Positions 45,122 through 53,377 are shown, counted from the stretch's first letter. The stretch is DNA of 64,000 nt from Anaerolineae bacterium (GCA_016931695.1 JAFGEI010000217.1:1-64000), one strand, 5' to 3'. Translations and numbers: made by a program. The notes: generated by a model not told the origin, from the sequence alone.

Positions 45122-45787
45122 TCAATACCCTGCCCCCTCCAAGAGGTTGATCGCTGCGATCAGCACGTTCAGGGCATTGTTCACCTCTTGCCGCGCCACT
45201 CCCCACTGCTGGAAGGGGATGCTTCCTCCCTCCGGGTTGGCCAAAAAGTCCCGGCAATTCTGGGTCATATTTGCCGCACCAGACGAAAAAATATAGACTG
45301 CTTGCTGATAGCTGGCGTAGGCGTTTTGCACCGTCGAACTGCTCCCGGAGACATTGTAGGTTGGCGCAGCGACGATGGCATCGTAAGAATCGACAACGTC
45401 CTGACAGTCGATCCACCCCTGTCTCACTGCGACGTCGATCAGGCCGCCAAATCTCTCGATTTGCGTGCGCTTGGTGCGCAGCGTGCCCAACAGCTGAGAC
45501 CCAACGTCCCGTGGAACGGCGGTCGGCGGGGGGCCAGCTGGAGTTGCAGTGGCAGTCGCCGTTTCGGTGGGCGGTGGAACGGGGGTCGACGTCAACGTGG
45601 GAGTTGGTTCTGGCGTCGGCGTATTCGTCGGCTCCGGCGTGTAGGTCGGCAGAGGGGTATAGGTCGGATAAGGCGTCGCGGTTGGATACGGCGTAGGCGT
45701 CGGCTCCTCTTCGGTCAGGCTGCATGCCGCCTGGACCACAATCGACAATAAAAGGCAAATAACCAGAACGAGCAATTTCTTTTTCAC
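45122..45787 (-). CDS. Lipoprotein with long Pro/Thr linker, unknown function, 221 aa
   Basis: Starts at GTG 45787 behind AAGGAGG. A signal peptide with lipobox VVQAAC is followed by about 65 residues of Pro/Thr repeats (EPTPTPYPTATPYPTYTPLP...), a surface spacer common in Chloroflexota. The globular C-terminal part of about 125 residues is alpha-helical in look (LLGTLRTKRTQIERFGGLID, QNAYASYQQAVYIFSSG) with two Cys (in IDCQDV and QNCRDF) that could form a disulfide. No family is recognised. It is divergent from recA and shares a regulatory region in which a GAAC-N4-GTTC box overlaps its -35 position. Confidence 0.65.
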   Translation of the reverse strand: MKKKLLVLVICLLLSIVVQAACSLTEEEPTPTPYPTATPYPTYTPLPTYTPEPTNTPTPEPTPTLTSTPVPPPTETATATATPAGPPPTAVPRDVGSQLLGTLRTKRTQIERFGGLIDVAVRQGWIDCQDVVDSYDAIVAAPTYNVSGSSSTVQNAYASYQQAVYIFSSGAANMTQNCRDFLANPEGGSIPFQQWGVARQEVNNALNVLIAAINLLEGAGY

Positions 45788-45881
45788 GTTTTTCCTCCTT
45801 GAATCCAGTTGCATCATCGATACCCGTCTCGCTTTGATCCCTGCAAAAGGAAAAAGTCCAGGCCGACAGCGGGGACGGCAC

Positions 45882-45890
45882 ATTATAGCA
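45882..45890 (-). promoter_or_regulatory. Extended -10 promoter of the lipoprotein gene
   Basis: Minus strand TGCTATAAT (45890-45882). The -35 position, 17-18 bases further, falls on 45905-45910, inside the GAAC-N4-GTTC box. Confidence 0.5.
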
Positions 45891-45903
45891 TAGAACGCGC
45901 GAG

Positions 45904-45917
45904 GGAACCACTGTTCG
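45904..45917. promoter_or_regulatory. SOS-like box GGAACCACTGTTCG
   Basis: GAAC-N4-GTTC is the half-site arrangement of the Bacillus-type LexA box (CGAAC-N4-GTTCG). The right half matches five of five, the left four of five. It lies 20 bases before the recA -35 and overlaps the -35 site of the divergent lipoprotein gene. Confidence 0.4.
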
Positions 45918-45937
45918 AGCAAACCAGCTCAGATCAT

Positions 45938-45980
45938 TTGCTCTTTCCCCACTTTTGTAGTAAACTATTTATCACTACAA
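45938..45980 (+). promoter_or_regulatory. recA promoter with overlapping inverted repeat
   Basis: TTGCTC (45938-45943), 17 bases, TAAACT (45961-45966). A perfect inverted repeat TTGTAGT-N12-ACTACAA (45955-45980) covers the -10 box and the probable transcription start, a good place for a repressor such as LexA. Confidence 0.6.
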
Positions 45981-46001
45981 TGAGGAGGACAACGAGACAA
46001 G

Positions 46002-47036
46002 ATGACAGAAGAAGGACGCAGGAAGGCGCTGGAATCGGCGTTGGCAACGCTGACCAAGCGGTTTGGGGAAGGGACGGTGATGCGGTTGGGGGAAGCGTCG
46101 CACCTGGCAGTGGACGTCATCCCCACCGGTTCACTCTCGCTTGATCTTGCCCTGGGCGTCGGCGGCATTCCGCGGGGCCGCGTGACAGAGATTTATGGGC
46201 CGGACGGAGCCGGCAAGACCACCCTGGCCCAGCACATTGTCGCCGAAGCGCAAAAGAAGGATGGGGTAACGGCGTACATCGATATGGAGCACGCCCTGGA
46301 CCCCACCTATGCTGCTGCCTGCGGCGTTGATGTGGACAACCTCTACATTTCTCAGCCGGATACAGGAGAACAGGCTCTCGAGATCGCCGAAGCATTGGTG
46401 CGCAGCGGTGCGGTCGACCTGGTCGTGATCGACTCGGTCGCGGCCCTCGTGCCCCGAGCGGAGCTCGAAGGCGAGATGGGGGATTCCCACCCCGGACTGC
46501 AAGCACGGCTGATGAGCCAAGCCCTGCGCAAGTTGTCGGGAGCTATCAAGCAGTCGAACACGGCCATGGTCTTTACCAACCAGCTGCGAGAAAAGATCGG
46601 CGTCATGTTCGGCAATCCCGAGACCACTTCCGGTGGCCGTGCGCTCAAATTCTATGCCAGTGTGCGGCTCGACGTGCGACGAGTGACGGGGATTAAGCAC
46701 CGCGGAGAAATGATCGGCGTCCGCACCCGCGTGCGAGTGACCAAGAACAAGGTCGCGCCGCCGTTTCGAGTTGTCGAGTTCGACATTATCTATGGCCAGG
46801 GAATCAGCCGGGAGGGCGACCTGCTAGACCTGGGCGTTGATCTTGGGGTGATCGAAAAACGGGGCTCGTATTATGGTTACCAGGGCGAGAACTTTGCCCA
46901 GGGACGGGAAAGTGCCAAGAATTACCTGGCAGAAAATCCGGAGCTGACCAATACCATCGAGTCCGTGATTCGCCAACAGGCGCTGGTACCCCCAACCGAC
47001 GATTCCGACGACTCGGAAGACATAGAATTGAGCTAG
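46002..47036 (+). CDS. recA: Recombinase RecA, 344 aa
   Basis: RecA forms filaments on single-stranded DNA, drives strand exchange and triggers LexA cleavage. Visible: N-terminal helix [23 protein letters not shown], Walker [10 protein letters not shown] (residues about 66-74; usual form GPESSGKTT), [11 protein letters not shown], Walker [11 protein letters not shown], loop L2 region [24 protein letters not shown] and C-terminal [22 protein letters not shown]. The Walker A motif is unusual in having Asp-Gly-Ala instead of Glu-Ser-Ser. The ATG follows GAGGAGG with a rather long gap of 13 bases. recX lies downstream behind a structured RNA and a terminator. Confidence 0.96.
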   Translation: MTEEGRRKALESALATLTKRFGEGTVMRLGEASHLAVDVIPTGSLSLDLALGVGGIPRGRVTEIYGPDGAGKTTLAQHIVAEAQKKDGVTAYIDMEHALDPTYAAACGVDVDNLYISQPDTGEQALEIAEALVRSGAVDLVVIDSVAALVPRAELEGEMGDSHPGLQARLMSQALRKLSGAIKQSNTAMVFTNQLREKIGVMFGNPETTSGGRALKFYASVRLDVRRVTGIKHRGEMIGVRTRVRVTKNKVAPPFRVVEFDIIYGQGISREGDLLDLGVDLGVIEKRGSYYGYQGENFAQGRESAKNYLAENPELTNTIESVIRQQALVPPTDDSDDSEDIELS

Positions 47037-47084
47037 GTTTTCCCAGCCAACTTCCTGCGTCGCGGCTGAACCACAGCCACGACA

Positions 47085-47268
47085 ATGATTGCGTGTTCTA
47101 CCCTTTGATGGGATACCCGTCAAAGGAAGGCCCTGTGTGACCGGTATTTGTTGGTGAATCGAGCGTAAAAGGGGGTCCCCCAGCAGTCCGACGTTGGGGT
47201 AGGCACTTTTTCTACCGGTCCAGACACGCGAGACCCGCCGTGGCGGTTGAGCCACGGCGGGTTTTTTT
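47085..47268 (+). ncRNA. Structured RNA or recX leader with terminator, between recA and recX
   Basis: The 232-base gap contains a well-folded RNA. GCGTGT (47091-47096) pairs with ACACGC (47224-47229) to close it. Inside lie an 11-pair hairpin CCTTTGATGGG-ATA-CCCGTCAAAGG (47102-47126) and an 8-pair perfect stem GACCGGTA (47139-47146)/TACCGGTC (47213-47220), which holds CCCCA (47178-47182)/TGGGG (47195-47199). It ends in an 11-pair stem CCCGCCGTGGC-GGTTGA-GCCACGGCGGG and seven T (47234-47268). It does not match the motifs I know for 6S, SRP, tmRNA, T-box, cobalamin or TPP elements. It may be a small RNA or a regulator of recX readthrough. Confidence 0.5.
47234..47268 (+). terminator. Strong intrinsic terminator directly before recX
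   Basis: Perfect 11-base stem (47234-47244 and 47251-47261), six-base loop, seven T (47262-47268). The recX ATG begins at 47269, the next base after the T-run. Confidence 0.9.
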
Positions 47269-47919
47269 ATGGGTGGACAGATCACAGCATTAAAGGTTCA
47301 AAAACGCAACCCGCAGCGGGTGAACGTCTTTTTGGACGGTCAATTCGCTTTCGGGCTGGCGGCGATCGAGGCAGCCCATCTGCGGACGGGGCAGTTCCTC
47401 TCTGACGACGAGGTCGCCAGCCTGAAAGGGCGGGACGCGGTAGAACGGGCGGCCGACCGCGCGCTGAACCTCCTCTCCTATCGCCCTCGCAGCCAGGTGG
47501 AGGTCCGCCGCCGTCTGGCTGAAAAAGGTTTCGAGGACGAGGCAATTGACGGGGCGCTGGATCGCCTACAGCGCAGCGAGTTAGTCAATGATCGGGCTTT
47601 TGCCCGCTATTGGATTGAAAATCGGTTCCAGTTCAAACCTCGGGGTTTGGCCCTGTTACGCCAGGAACTGCGCCAAAAGGGAATCGACGACCGGATCATC
47701 GTGGAAACCCTCGCGGAATACGATGAAAATGATGCCGCAGTTCGGGCTGCTGAAGGAGGCATTCGCCGCTTGCGCGGTCTCGAGCCGGCTGCCTTTCGGC
47801 GCAAGCTGACGGATTATCTGCGGCGGCGGGGGTTTTCCTACTCGGTCATCGCCCCCATCGTGCAGCGCGCCGTGGCCGACCACGCCCCAGAGGACTCTTG
47901 GCAAAAAGATGAGGTGTGA
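47269..47919 (+). CDS. recX: RecX regulatory protein, 216 aa
   Basis: RecX binds RecA filaments and limits RecA activity. Family features: ALNLLSYRPRSQVEVRRRLAEKGF (65-88), a helical LDRLQRSELVNDRAFARYWIENRFQFKPRGLALLRQELRQKGI block and a repeat of it near the C terminus (KLTDYLRRRGFSYSVI). The first 60 residues form an extra beta domain also seen in many RecX proteins (ITALKVQKRNPQRVNVFLDGQ). The ATG abuts the terminator T-run, so there is no normal ribosome binding site apart from bases inside the stem; expression may depend on readthrough or on disrupting that hairpin. The stop lies two bases before the RNase Y ATG. Confidence 0.9.
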   Translation: MGGQITALKVQKRNPQRVNVFLDGQFAFGLAAIEAAHLRTGQFLSDDEVASLKGRDAVERAADRALNLLSYRPRSQVEVRRRLAEKGFEDEAIDGALDRLQRSELVNDRAFARYWIENRFQFKPRGLALLRQELRQKGIDDRIIVETLAEYDENDAAVRAAEGGIRRLRGLEPAAFRRKLTDYLRRRGFSYSVIAPIVQRAVADHAPEDSWQKDEV

Positions 47920-47921
47920 CA

Positions 47922-49466
47922 ATGAACGGTTGGACAATGAATGGCTTGTGGATCATCCTGTTCGGTATTGTCGGCCTGGGGGTCGGAATTGCGGTCGGGT
48001 ATTACCTCAACCGGATGGTGGGGCAGAACCAGATCGCCAAGGCCCAGGCAGAAGCGCAGCGGATCACAGCAGACGCCGAGTCCCGGGCTCAGAACGCGGT
48101 CCTGGCGGCAAAGGATGAAGCGGTCAAGATTCGCGACCAAGCCCAGGCCGAGTCGTCGCGCTGGCGGGCGAACCTGCACCGCGAGGAGGAGCGGCTGCAG
48201 AAACGGCGGGAGCAGCTCGACGAGCGGCAGGAGACGCTGGACAAGCGCGAGCAGCGGCTGGGCAAGCGCCAGAGCACGATTGACCGGCAGCGGAACGAGA
48301 TACAGAAACTCTACGACCAGCGGCTGCAGGAGTTGGAAAAAGTAGCACAAATGACCCGCGGCGAAGCACACCAAGAACTGCTCCAGGTGGTGGAGGACGA
48401 TGCCCGCCAGGATATGGCCCGCATTATCCGCGAGATCGAACAAGAGGCAAAGGAGGAAGGAGATCGGCGGGCGCGCAAAATCCTCACCGTGGCCATCCAG
48501 CGGATAGCAACCGACCACGTGGCCGAGATGACCGTCTCTTCCATCGATTTGCCTTCCGACGAGATGAAGGGCCGCGTGATTGGCCGCGGCGGGCGAAATA
48601 TCCGCGCCTTTGAACAGGCCGCCGGTGTAGACGTGGTGGTCGACGACACCCCCGAGGCGATAACAATCTCCTGCTTCGATCCGATCCGCCGCGAGATCGC
48701 GCGCCGGTCGATGGAACGGCTGGTGGTCGACGGACGGATTCACCCCAGCCGCATCGAAAAAATCCTCTCGGATTCGCGCAAAGAGGTGGAGCAGGTCATC
48801 CGCGACGAAGGGGAGCGGGCGGTCTATGAGGCGGGGGTGTCCGGCCTCCATCCCGAACTGGTCAAGCTGTTGGGCAAGCTCTACTTTCGCACCAGCTACG
48901 GCCAGAACCAGCATGCCCACGCCATCGAATCGGCCAAGCTGGCGGCAATGCTCGCCGCCGAGCTAGGAGCGAACGTCGAGGTGTCCCGGCTGGGCGGGCT
49001 GCTGCACGACATCGGCAAGGCGATCGACTTTGAGGTGGAAGGCACGCACTCGGCCATCGGGGCCGACCTGGCGCGGCGGTACGGCGTGCCCGACGAGGTG
49101 GTGCACTGCCTGGAAGCCCACCATCACGAGGTGGAACCCCAGTCGGTAGAGGCGGTCATCGTTGAGGCGGCAGATGCCATCTCCGGCGCTCGCCCCGGCG
49201 CCCGGCGGGAAAGCCTGGAACAGTACATCAAGCGCATTCACGCCCTGGAAGAGATCGCCTCTTCCTTCGACGGCGTCGCCGAGACCTATGCCATCCAGGC
49301 CGGCCGCGAGATTCGCATCATCGTCAAGCCGGAAGAGATCGACGACCTAGCCGCCATTCAACTGTCGCGGGATATTGCCACCAAGATCGAGGAGGGGATG
49401 CAGTATCCAGGCCAGATCAAGGTGATGGTGATTCGAGAGACGCGGGCGGTCGATTATGCCAAGTGA
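47922..49466 (+). CDS. rny: Ribonuclease Y, 514 aa
   Basis: RNase Y is the membrane-bound endonuclease that starts mRNA decay in many bacteria lacking RNase E. Residues about 8-30 form the membrane anchor, 35-195 a long charged coiled coil (REEERLQKRREQLDERQETLDKREQ), about 215-270 a KH domain (GRVIGRGGRNIRAFEQAAGVDVVVD) and about 330-430 an HD domain with LGGLLHDIGKAID (metal-binding HD pair) and EAHHHEVEP. Length is normal. ATG 47922 was preferred because GAGGTG precedes it; GTG 47916 and ATG 47937 are alternatives. The recX-rny order is seen in several lineages. Confidence 0.95.
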   Translation: MNGWTMNGLWIILFGIVGLGVGIAVGYYLNRMVGQNQIAKAQAEAQRITADAESRAQNAVLAAKDEAVKIRDQAQAESSRWRANLHREEERLQKRREQLDERQETLDKREQRLGKRQSTIDRQRNEIQKLYDQRLQELEKVAQMTRGEAHQELLQVVEDDARQDMARIIREIEQEAKEEGDRRARKILTVAIQRIATDHVAEMTVSSIDLPSDEMKGRVIGRGGRNIRAFEQAAGVDVVVDDTPEAITISCFDPIRREIARRSMERLVVDGRIHPSRIEKILSDSRKEVEQVIRDEGERAVYEAGVSGLHPELVKLLGKLYFRTSYGQNQHAHAIESAKLAAMLAAELGANVEVSRLGGLLHDIGKAIDFEVEGTHSAIGADLARRYGVPDEVVHCLEAHHHEVEPQSVEAVIVEAADAISGARPGARRESLEQYIKRIHALEEIASSFDGVAETYAIQAGREIRIIVKPEEIDDLAAIQLSRDIATKIEEGMQYPGQIKVMVIRETRAVDYAK

Positions 49467-49797
49467 TTAACCGCTGAATCCGAATCCGCTGGGCGCGAAG
49501 CCAACGACGAGGGCCGAGAATTGCGCGGCCAAACTCTGGCGGGCGGTCGGGCAGACGGCGCAGCTTGCCCTCTTCCTCCAGCCGACCCCAGAGGGCAAAG
49601 AACCGTTCTTGCAGCTCCTCGTCGCTGAACTCGCACCCCCGCTCAGCCGCCTCGTGGGCCAGATGCTCGATGTAGGCCGCCGTCTCGTCGATCAACGTCT
49701 CGACCGGCTCGAACACCATTCCCCAGCCATAGACCGGGTCCAGCGGCATGGAGCCAAACTCCATTGGCGAAGGGCGGCGCAGTTTTTCCTCACCCAT
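49417..49797 (-). CDS. Small conserved-looking protein of unknown function, 126 aa
   Basis: The ATG lies one base after the stop of the CapA-like gene, so this is the last gene of the envelope operon. The protein is acidic in the first 85 residues (PVETLIDETAAYIEHLAHEAAERGCEFSDEELQERFFALWGRLEEEGKLR) and basic at the end (GPRRWLRAQRIRIQRLITWHNRPP). No membrane segment and no known domain. Its last 50 bases overlap the 3' end of rny on the other strand. The C-terminal part may therefore be constrained by the RNase Y coding sequence. Function unknown. Confidence 0.55.
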   Translation of the reverse strand: MGEEKLRRPSPMEFGSMPLDPVYGWGMVFEPVETLIDETAAYIEHLAHEAAERGCEFSDEELQERFFALWGRLEEEGKLRRLPDRPPEFGRAILGPRRWLRAQRIRIQRLITWHNRPPASLESPSP

Positions 49798-49798
49798 C

Positions 49799-51496
49799 TC
49801 ATTCTCCCCACCCGCTGACGGCAAAAACCGCCTCCAGCAGCGCGCGGCGCTCTTCCGCCGTCATAGGTCGCGGGCGCGCATATTCTTCCAACATTGCCGT
49901 CAGCAGCTCGACGCTCAGCAGCCGCCCGTCGTAAAAGAACAGCCGGTCGACAAACTCTTGCCGCGTTTCCAGCGATTGCATCTGGTCAAAGAAAAGATTG
50001 CCCAGCCCATAGTGGATCAGCGCCCCGGCACGAAAATCAAAGCCCTGGGGTTGGTGGGCCTGGCTGCCCTGGACCAGCACCGCCCCCGCGTCCGCCAGCG
50101 CGCGAAAGGTGTCCCGCTGGGCGGCAGTAGGAAAATACTCATAGGTCTCGTACGCCTGGACGGTACAGATGGGCAGCCAGCCCGCGGCGCGCAGGGCAGT
50201 GACCTGGGCACGCAACGCTTCCCAATCACAAGGAGCAGCGCCGGGCGACTCTTCCGTCGCCCAGGCGTAGGCCGGGCCGACGGCGTTGCAGCCCACAAAA
50301 GCCAGCCGGTTGGGCCCGATGGTCACGGTCAACGGGCGGGTCGCCTCCGCCAGGTCTGTACCGCCGCCAAACCAGCGCCACCCCCGCTCACGGAACATGT
50401 CCAGCGTGTGCAGGTTCGGCCTGATGCCATAGTCGTTGTTGTGGTTCCCCGTCAGCTCGATGACGTCAACCTCTGCCGCTTCCAACAGCTCGATGTACCG
50501 GTCGTGAGAGCAAAAGGTCATCGTCCCCAGCTGTGGCGGCACGGGACAGTCGGGAGTGAACGACACCTCGTTGCTGACGTGAGTCAAGTCCGCACTGCGC
50601 AGCCAATCGCCGATATCCTGGGCGGGGTAGGTCGTCCCACGAGATTCCATGGTCTGGGCGGTGCCCCGCGTCAGCGCGGTGACGCCGGTCATGATCACCA
50701 CTGCCAGCCGGCTCTCGTCGCGGTTGGCCAAGTCGCCGGGCAGCATGCCCAGCGCATCCGGACGTCGTTCGCTGCTCAAGTAGAGGGCAACGGAGAGGGG
50801 GTAACGAGCGAACGCGTCCCCCCGTTCCAGCGGCGAGAGCCCGTCGATCCGCAGCACCTTCCAGCGCGGTTCCAACTCGTGAAAGGGCAGGATCGCCCAG
50901 GCATCGGCCTGGAGCGCGTCAGCCAGCATGTCGCCAGCCTCCACGACGCGCACGATCCCGCCCGCCGGCGCTCCCCACTGCACTGCCAGGGCGTCCGCCG
51001 TATCCGCTGCAAGCAGCAGGGTGCGCCCGACCCATGGCCCCGCCGGCGTCCCGGCCCAGGCGGCCTGCAGGTCGGCCAGGGAGACCGCGTCCTCGATGGT
51101 GTAAAAAGGCGCAGCGAGGGCATAGGCCCACGTTCCGACCCCCAGCGCCCCCGGGTCTCCCTGCAGGTCCAGGCGGACGTCGGCAGCGAGGGGGTCGTCG
51201 GCCCAGGCAAAATGGCCGGAATCCAGGTCGACGGTTTCACGCAGGCGGCTGCAGGCCGCGTCGGGCACTGCGGTCGCGCAGCCGACCGTGACCGGCCAGG
51301 CCGGCGTCGGGGTTGGAATGGGGGTGGGCGTCGCCGTGGGCGTGGGCGTCAGCGTAGGGCGCGGCGTGCGAGTGGGCGTAGGCGTGATGTCAAAGCGATA
51401 GGCCGGGCCGCACGAGCCCAAAGCCACCAGGGCCAACCCGACGACGAGCAGCAGCAGCAAGAGCCACTTCAGGCGACGAGAGGCGGCGTTGTTCAC
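49799..51496 (-). CDS. CapA-type metallophosphatase-like lipoprotein, 565 aa
   Basis: Signal peptide with lipobox VALGSC, then a Pro/Thr linker (TPTPTRTPRPTLTPTPTATPTP). Residues about 60-250 are a separate domain without motif. From about 250 the PGA_cap/CapA fold appears: VVIMTGVTALTRGTAQTME, VSNEVSFTPDCPVP, DVIELTGNHNNDYGIRPNLHTLDMFRERGWRWFGGG, and LVQGSQAHQPQGFDFRAGALIHYGLGNLFFDQM. CapA proteins are calcineurin-like phosphoesterases linked to poly-gamma-glutamate or other capsules; no capB/C genes are near. GTG 51496 was chosen for an AGG site upstream; TTG 51502 is an alternative. Part of the FHA-transpeptidase cluster. Confidence 0.78.
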   Translation of the reverse strand: MNNAASRRLKWLLLLLLVVGLALVALGSCGPAYRFDITPTPTRTPRPTLTPTPTATPTPIPTPTPAWPVTVGCATAVPDAACSRLRETVDLDSGHFAWADDPLAADVRLDLQGDPGALGVGTWAYALAAPFYTIEDAVSLADLQAAWAGTPAGPWVGRTLLLAADTADALAVQWGAPAGGIVRVVEAGDMLADALQADAWAILPFHELEPRWKVLRIDGLSPLERGDAFARYPLSVALYLSSERRPDALGMLPGDLANRDESRLAVVIMTGVTALTRGTAQTMESRGTTYPAQDIGDWLRSADLTHVSNEVSFTPDCPVPPQLGTMTFCSHDRYIELLEAAEVDVIELTGNHNNDYGIRPNLHTLDMFRERGWRWFGGGTDLAEATRPLTVTIGPNRLAFVGCNAVGPAYAWATEESPGAAPCDWEALRAQVTALRAAGWLPICTVQAYETYEYFPTAAQRDTFRALADAGAVLVQGSQAHQPQGFDFRAGALIHYGLGNLFFDQMQSLETRQEFVDRLFFYDGRLLSVELLTAMLEEYARPRPMTAEERRALLEAVFAVSGWGE

Positions 51497-51517
51497 CGGC
51501 AAACCTGTTCGCTCTTT

Positions 51518-52708
51518 CTACTCGCCAAACGGCGAGGTGTTGTGCACCCACACCGTGTCGCCGACGCTGGCCCAGTGATAGATCCACTCGGCATCCCGCG
51601 GCGCCAGGTTGACGCAGCCGTGGCTGCGGGTAAAGCCAAAGGCGTCGTGCCAGTAGGCAGTGTGGAGGGCGGTGGGCCCGTTAAAGTAGAGCGTCCACGG
51701 CACATCTTCCAGGTAATACCATGCCGGGCTGCCGTCCTGGACATCCGGGTTGCTCATCTTGCCCGCGTCCAGCTTGAGCCAGATGCGGAACACCCCCGAG
51801 TCGGTCCAGGTCGAACCGGGACGGCCGCTGGAGATGAGCGTCGCATAGACCATGCGCGTTCCTTGATAGAGCGCAATCGTCTGCTCGAACAGATCGACCT
51901 CGATCCACCGCCCCTCTCCCACGCCCGCTGGCGGCGGGTCGACGGTGACCCTGGAAACGTGGCTCTGTTCCACCCACTGCTCCGGCCCGATCAAGTACCA
52001 GATTTCATCCCCCCGGAGTTCCTGCGCATAGATGGTGACCAGCTGGTATCGTTGATAGAGCGGCGCGCTCTCGTCCGGGGCGGCCTGGGGGGTGCGGGCC
52101 GGACGGGTCAGGCGGTTGATCCAGGCAAAGGAGTACGCAGGCTGCTCGTTGAGATAGACGCCCTGGAAGCGGGAGGGACGGCCAATGGCAAGAGCGTCGG
52201 CGGAGACGAATTCGCTGGGGTTGATCTGGTACCACCGCGCGCCCTCGTATTCCACCTCCCCGTCGACGCTCACCCACTGGTCGCCAGAGTACAGGATGCG
52301 CACCGGCGGCAGGCCCAGAGCGGCCTCCAGCGGATGGCGATAGATGGACAGGGGAAGGGTGCGGACGTAGGCAAAGGTGAAGGGAACGACGTCCTCCTCG
52401 GGATCGACTTCCATCTCGACCAGCGGGAGTTCGGGCAGCGGGTCGGGCAGCCGGATGTGGGAGATGCGATAGTCGGTCGTTGCGGGGCCATTCCCTGGGC
52501 AGCTCTGCCGCCAGCGCCAGACCCGCCCGGGCGTACAGACGACACCGTTGATTGCCGGCGGGGACAACGGCTCGGCAACGGACCCGCGGGGAGGGTACTC
52601 TGTTGCCGCGGCGGTGAGCGGAAAGCCCAACACGACCACAGCGGCGGCCGCCAGCATGCAGAAAAGAACACGCCGGCTGATTCTGGGCACCACAAATCCT
52701 CGTTGCAT
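51518..52708 (-). CDS. Secreted L,D-transpeptidase (YkuD), 396 aa
   Basis: A signal peptide or anchor (VLFCMLAAAAVVVLGFPLTAAA) leads to about 220 residues of linker and SH3-like segments (YQLVTIYAQELRGDEIWYLIG), then the YkuD domain from about 270 (RWIEVDLFEQTIALYQGTRMVYATLISSG). The active site HTAYWHDAFGFTRSHGCVNL fits H-x15-SHGCxN, with the nucleophile Cys365. L,D-transpeptidases make 3-3 cross-links in peptidoglycan or attach proteins to it; Chloroflexota usually lack a thick classic wall, so the substrate deserves care. ATG 52708 has GAGAGGT upstream. It sits 23 bases after the FHA gene. Confidence 0.87.
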   Translation of the reverse strand: MQRGFVVPRISRRVLFCMLAAAAVVVLGFPLTAAATEYPPRGSVAEPLSPPAINGVVCTPGRVWRWRQSCPGNGPATTDYRISHIRLPDPLPELPLVEMEVDPEEDVVPFTFAYVRTLPLSIYRHPLEAALGLPPVRILYSGDQWVSVDGEVEYEGARWYQINPSEFVSADALAIGRPSRFQGVYLNEQPAYSFAWINRLTRPARTPQAAPDESAPLYQRYQLVTIYAQELRGDEIWYLIGPEQWVEQSHVSRVTVDPPPAGVGEGRWIEVDLFEQTIALYQGTRMVYATLISSGRPGSTWTDSGVFRIWLKLDAGKMSNPDVQDGSPAWYYLEDVPWTLYFNGPTALHTAYWHDAFGFTRSHGCVNLAPRDAEWIYHWASVGDTVWVHNTSPFGE

Positions 52709-52731
52709 CGGAGACCTCTCGCAAACCGGCG

Positions 52732-53325
52732 CTAGGGCAACGGCAAGCTGAAAGGGGACATCCCGAACAGATCGAACAACCAGAGCCAAAAGCGCTCGGG
52801 GGCAACCCAGAGAAAGGCGGCGACGGCGATGCAGAGGACCAGAACGACGACCAGGCACCCCACCCCAATCCACAACCCGCGACGGCTCCGCCGGGGCGGA
52901 TGGGCAACGCTTTCGGCCACCGGCGGTGCGGAGTAGGTTGGCGGGGGAGGTGGAGAGCTGGCCTGCGGCTTCAGGGAAGGAATCTCGCCCGGCCGGGTCA
53001 CCACCGTCTCTTCCATGCCAGTAGGCCGGCCGTAAAAAGTCAGCGTCACCGATTCCCCCAGTCCGACCACGTCGCCGTTGGCGAGGGTATGCGGGGAGGT
53101 CAAGCGCATCCCGTTGACAAAGGTGCCGTTGGTGCTTCCCAGGTCTTCCAATACGATCACCCCGCCCTGGAGGGTCAGCCGAGCGTGCTGGCGGGATACC
53201 TGCAGATGGCCAATAGCCAGATCGTTGGAGGGATCGCGGCCGATGGTGATGATCTCGCTGTCCAGTGTAAACGTCTGCCCCGACTGCGGGCCTTGGGTCA
53301 TTACAAGGCGAAACCCGTCTGTCAT
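52732..53325 (-). CDS. FHA-domain protein with C-terminal membrane helix, 197 aa
   Basis: The FHA domain (about 5-95) recognises phosphothreonine: IITIGRDPSNDLAIGHLQVSRQHARLTL and VLEDLGSTNGTFVNGMRL hold all the key residues. A Pro-rich linker (SLKPQASSPPPPPTYSAPP) leads to one membrane helix (LWIGVGCLVVVLVLCIAVAAFLWV). A partner Ser/Thr kinase is not in the window. As first gene before the transpeptidase and CapA-like genes, it may tether or regulate a wall-synthesis complex; that is inference from context. ATG 53325 is preceded by GGGAGA. Confidence 0.85.
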   Translation of the reverse strand: MTDGFRLVMTQGPQSGQTFTLDSEIITIGRDPSNDLAIGHLQVSRQHARLTLQGGVIVLEDLGSTNGTFVNGMRLTSPHTLANGDVVGLGESVTLTFYGRPTGMEETVVTRPGEIPSLKPQASSPPPPPTYSAPPVAESVAHPPRRSRRGLWIGVGCLVVVLVLCIAVAAFLWVAPERFWLWLFDLFGMSPFSLPLP

Positions 53326-53377
53326 TCTCCCTGTCTCCTTACGACACAATGATAGAAACCCCTATCAGAAAAGTATA

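Noticed and set aside
47037..47268. 6S RNA, tmRNA, SRP RNA or known riboswitch in the recA-recX gap
   Set aside because: Signature bases such as the tmRNA T-loop, SRP tetraloop region, T-box AGGGUGG or B12-box motifs were not found; left as an unassigned structured RNA.
49748..52735. 995-codon open frame opposite the CapA-like and transpeptidase genes
   Set aside because: Antisense shadow of two recognised genes, no start signal, composition typical of reverse-frame artefacts.
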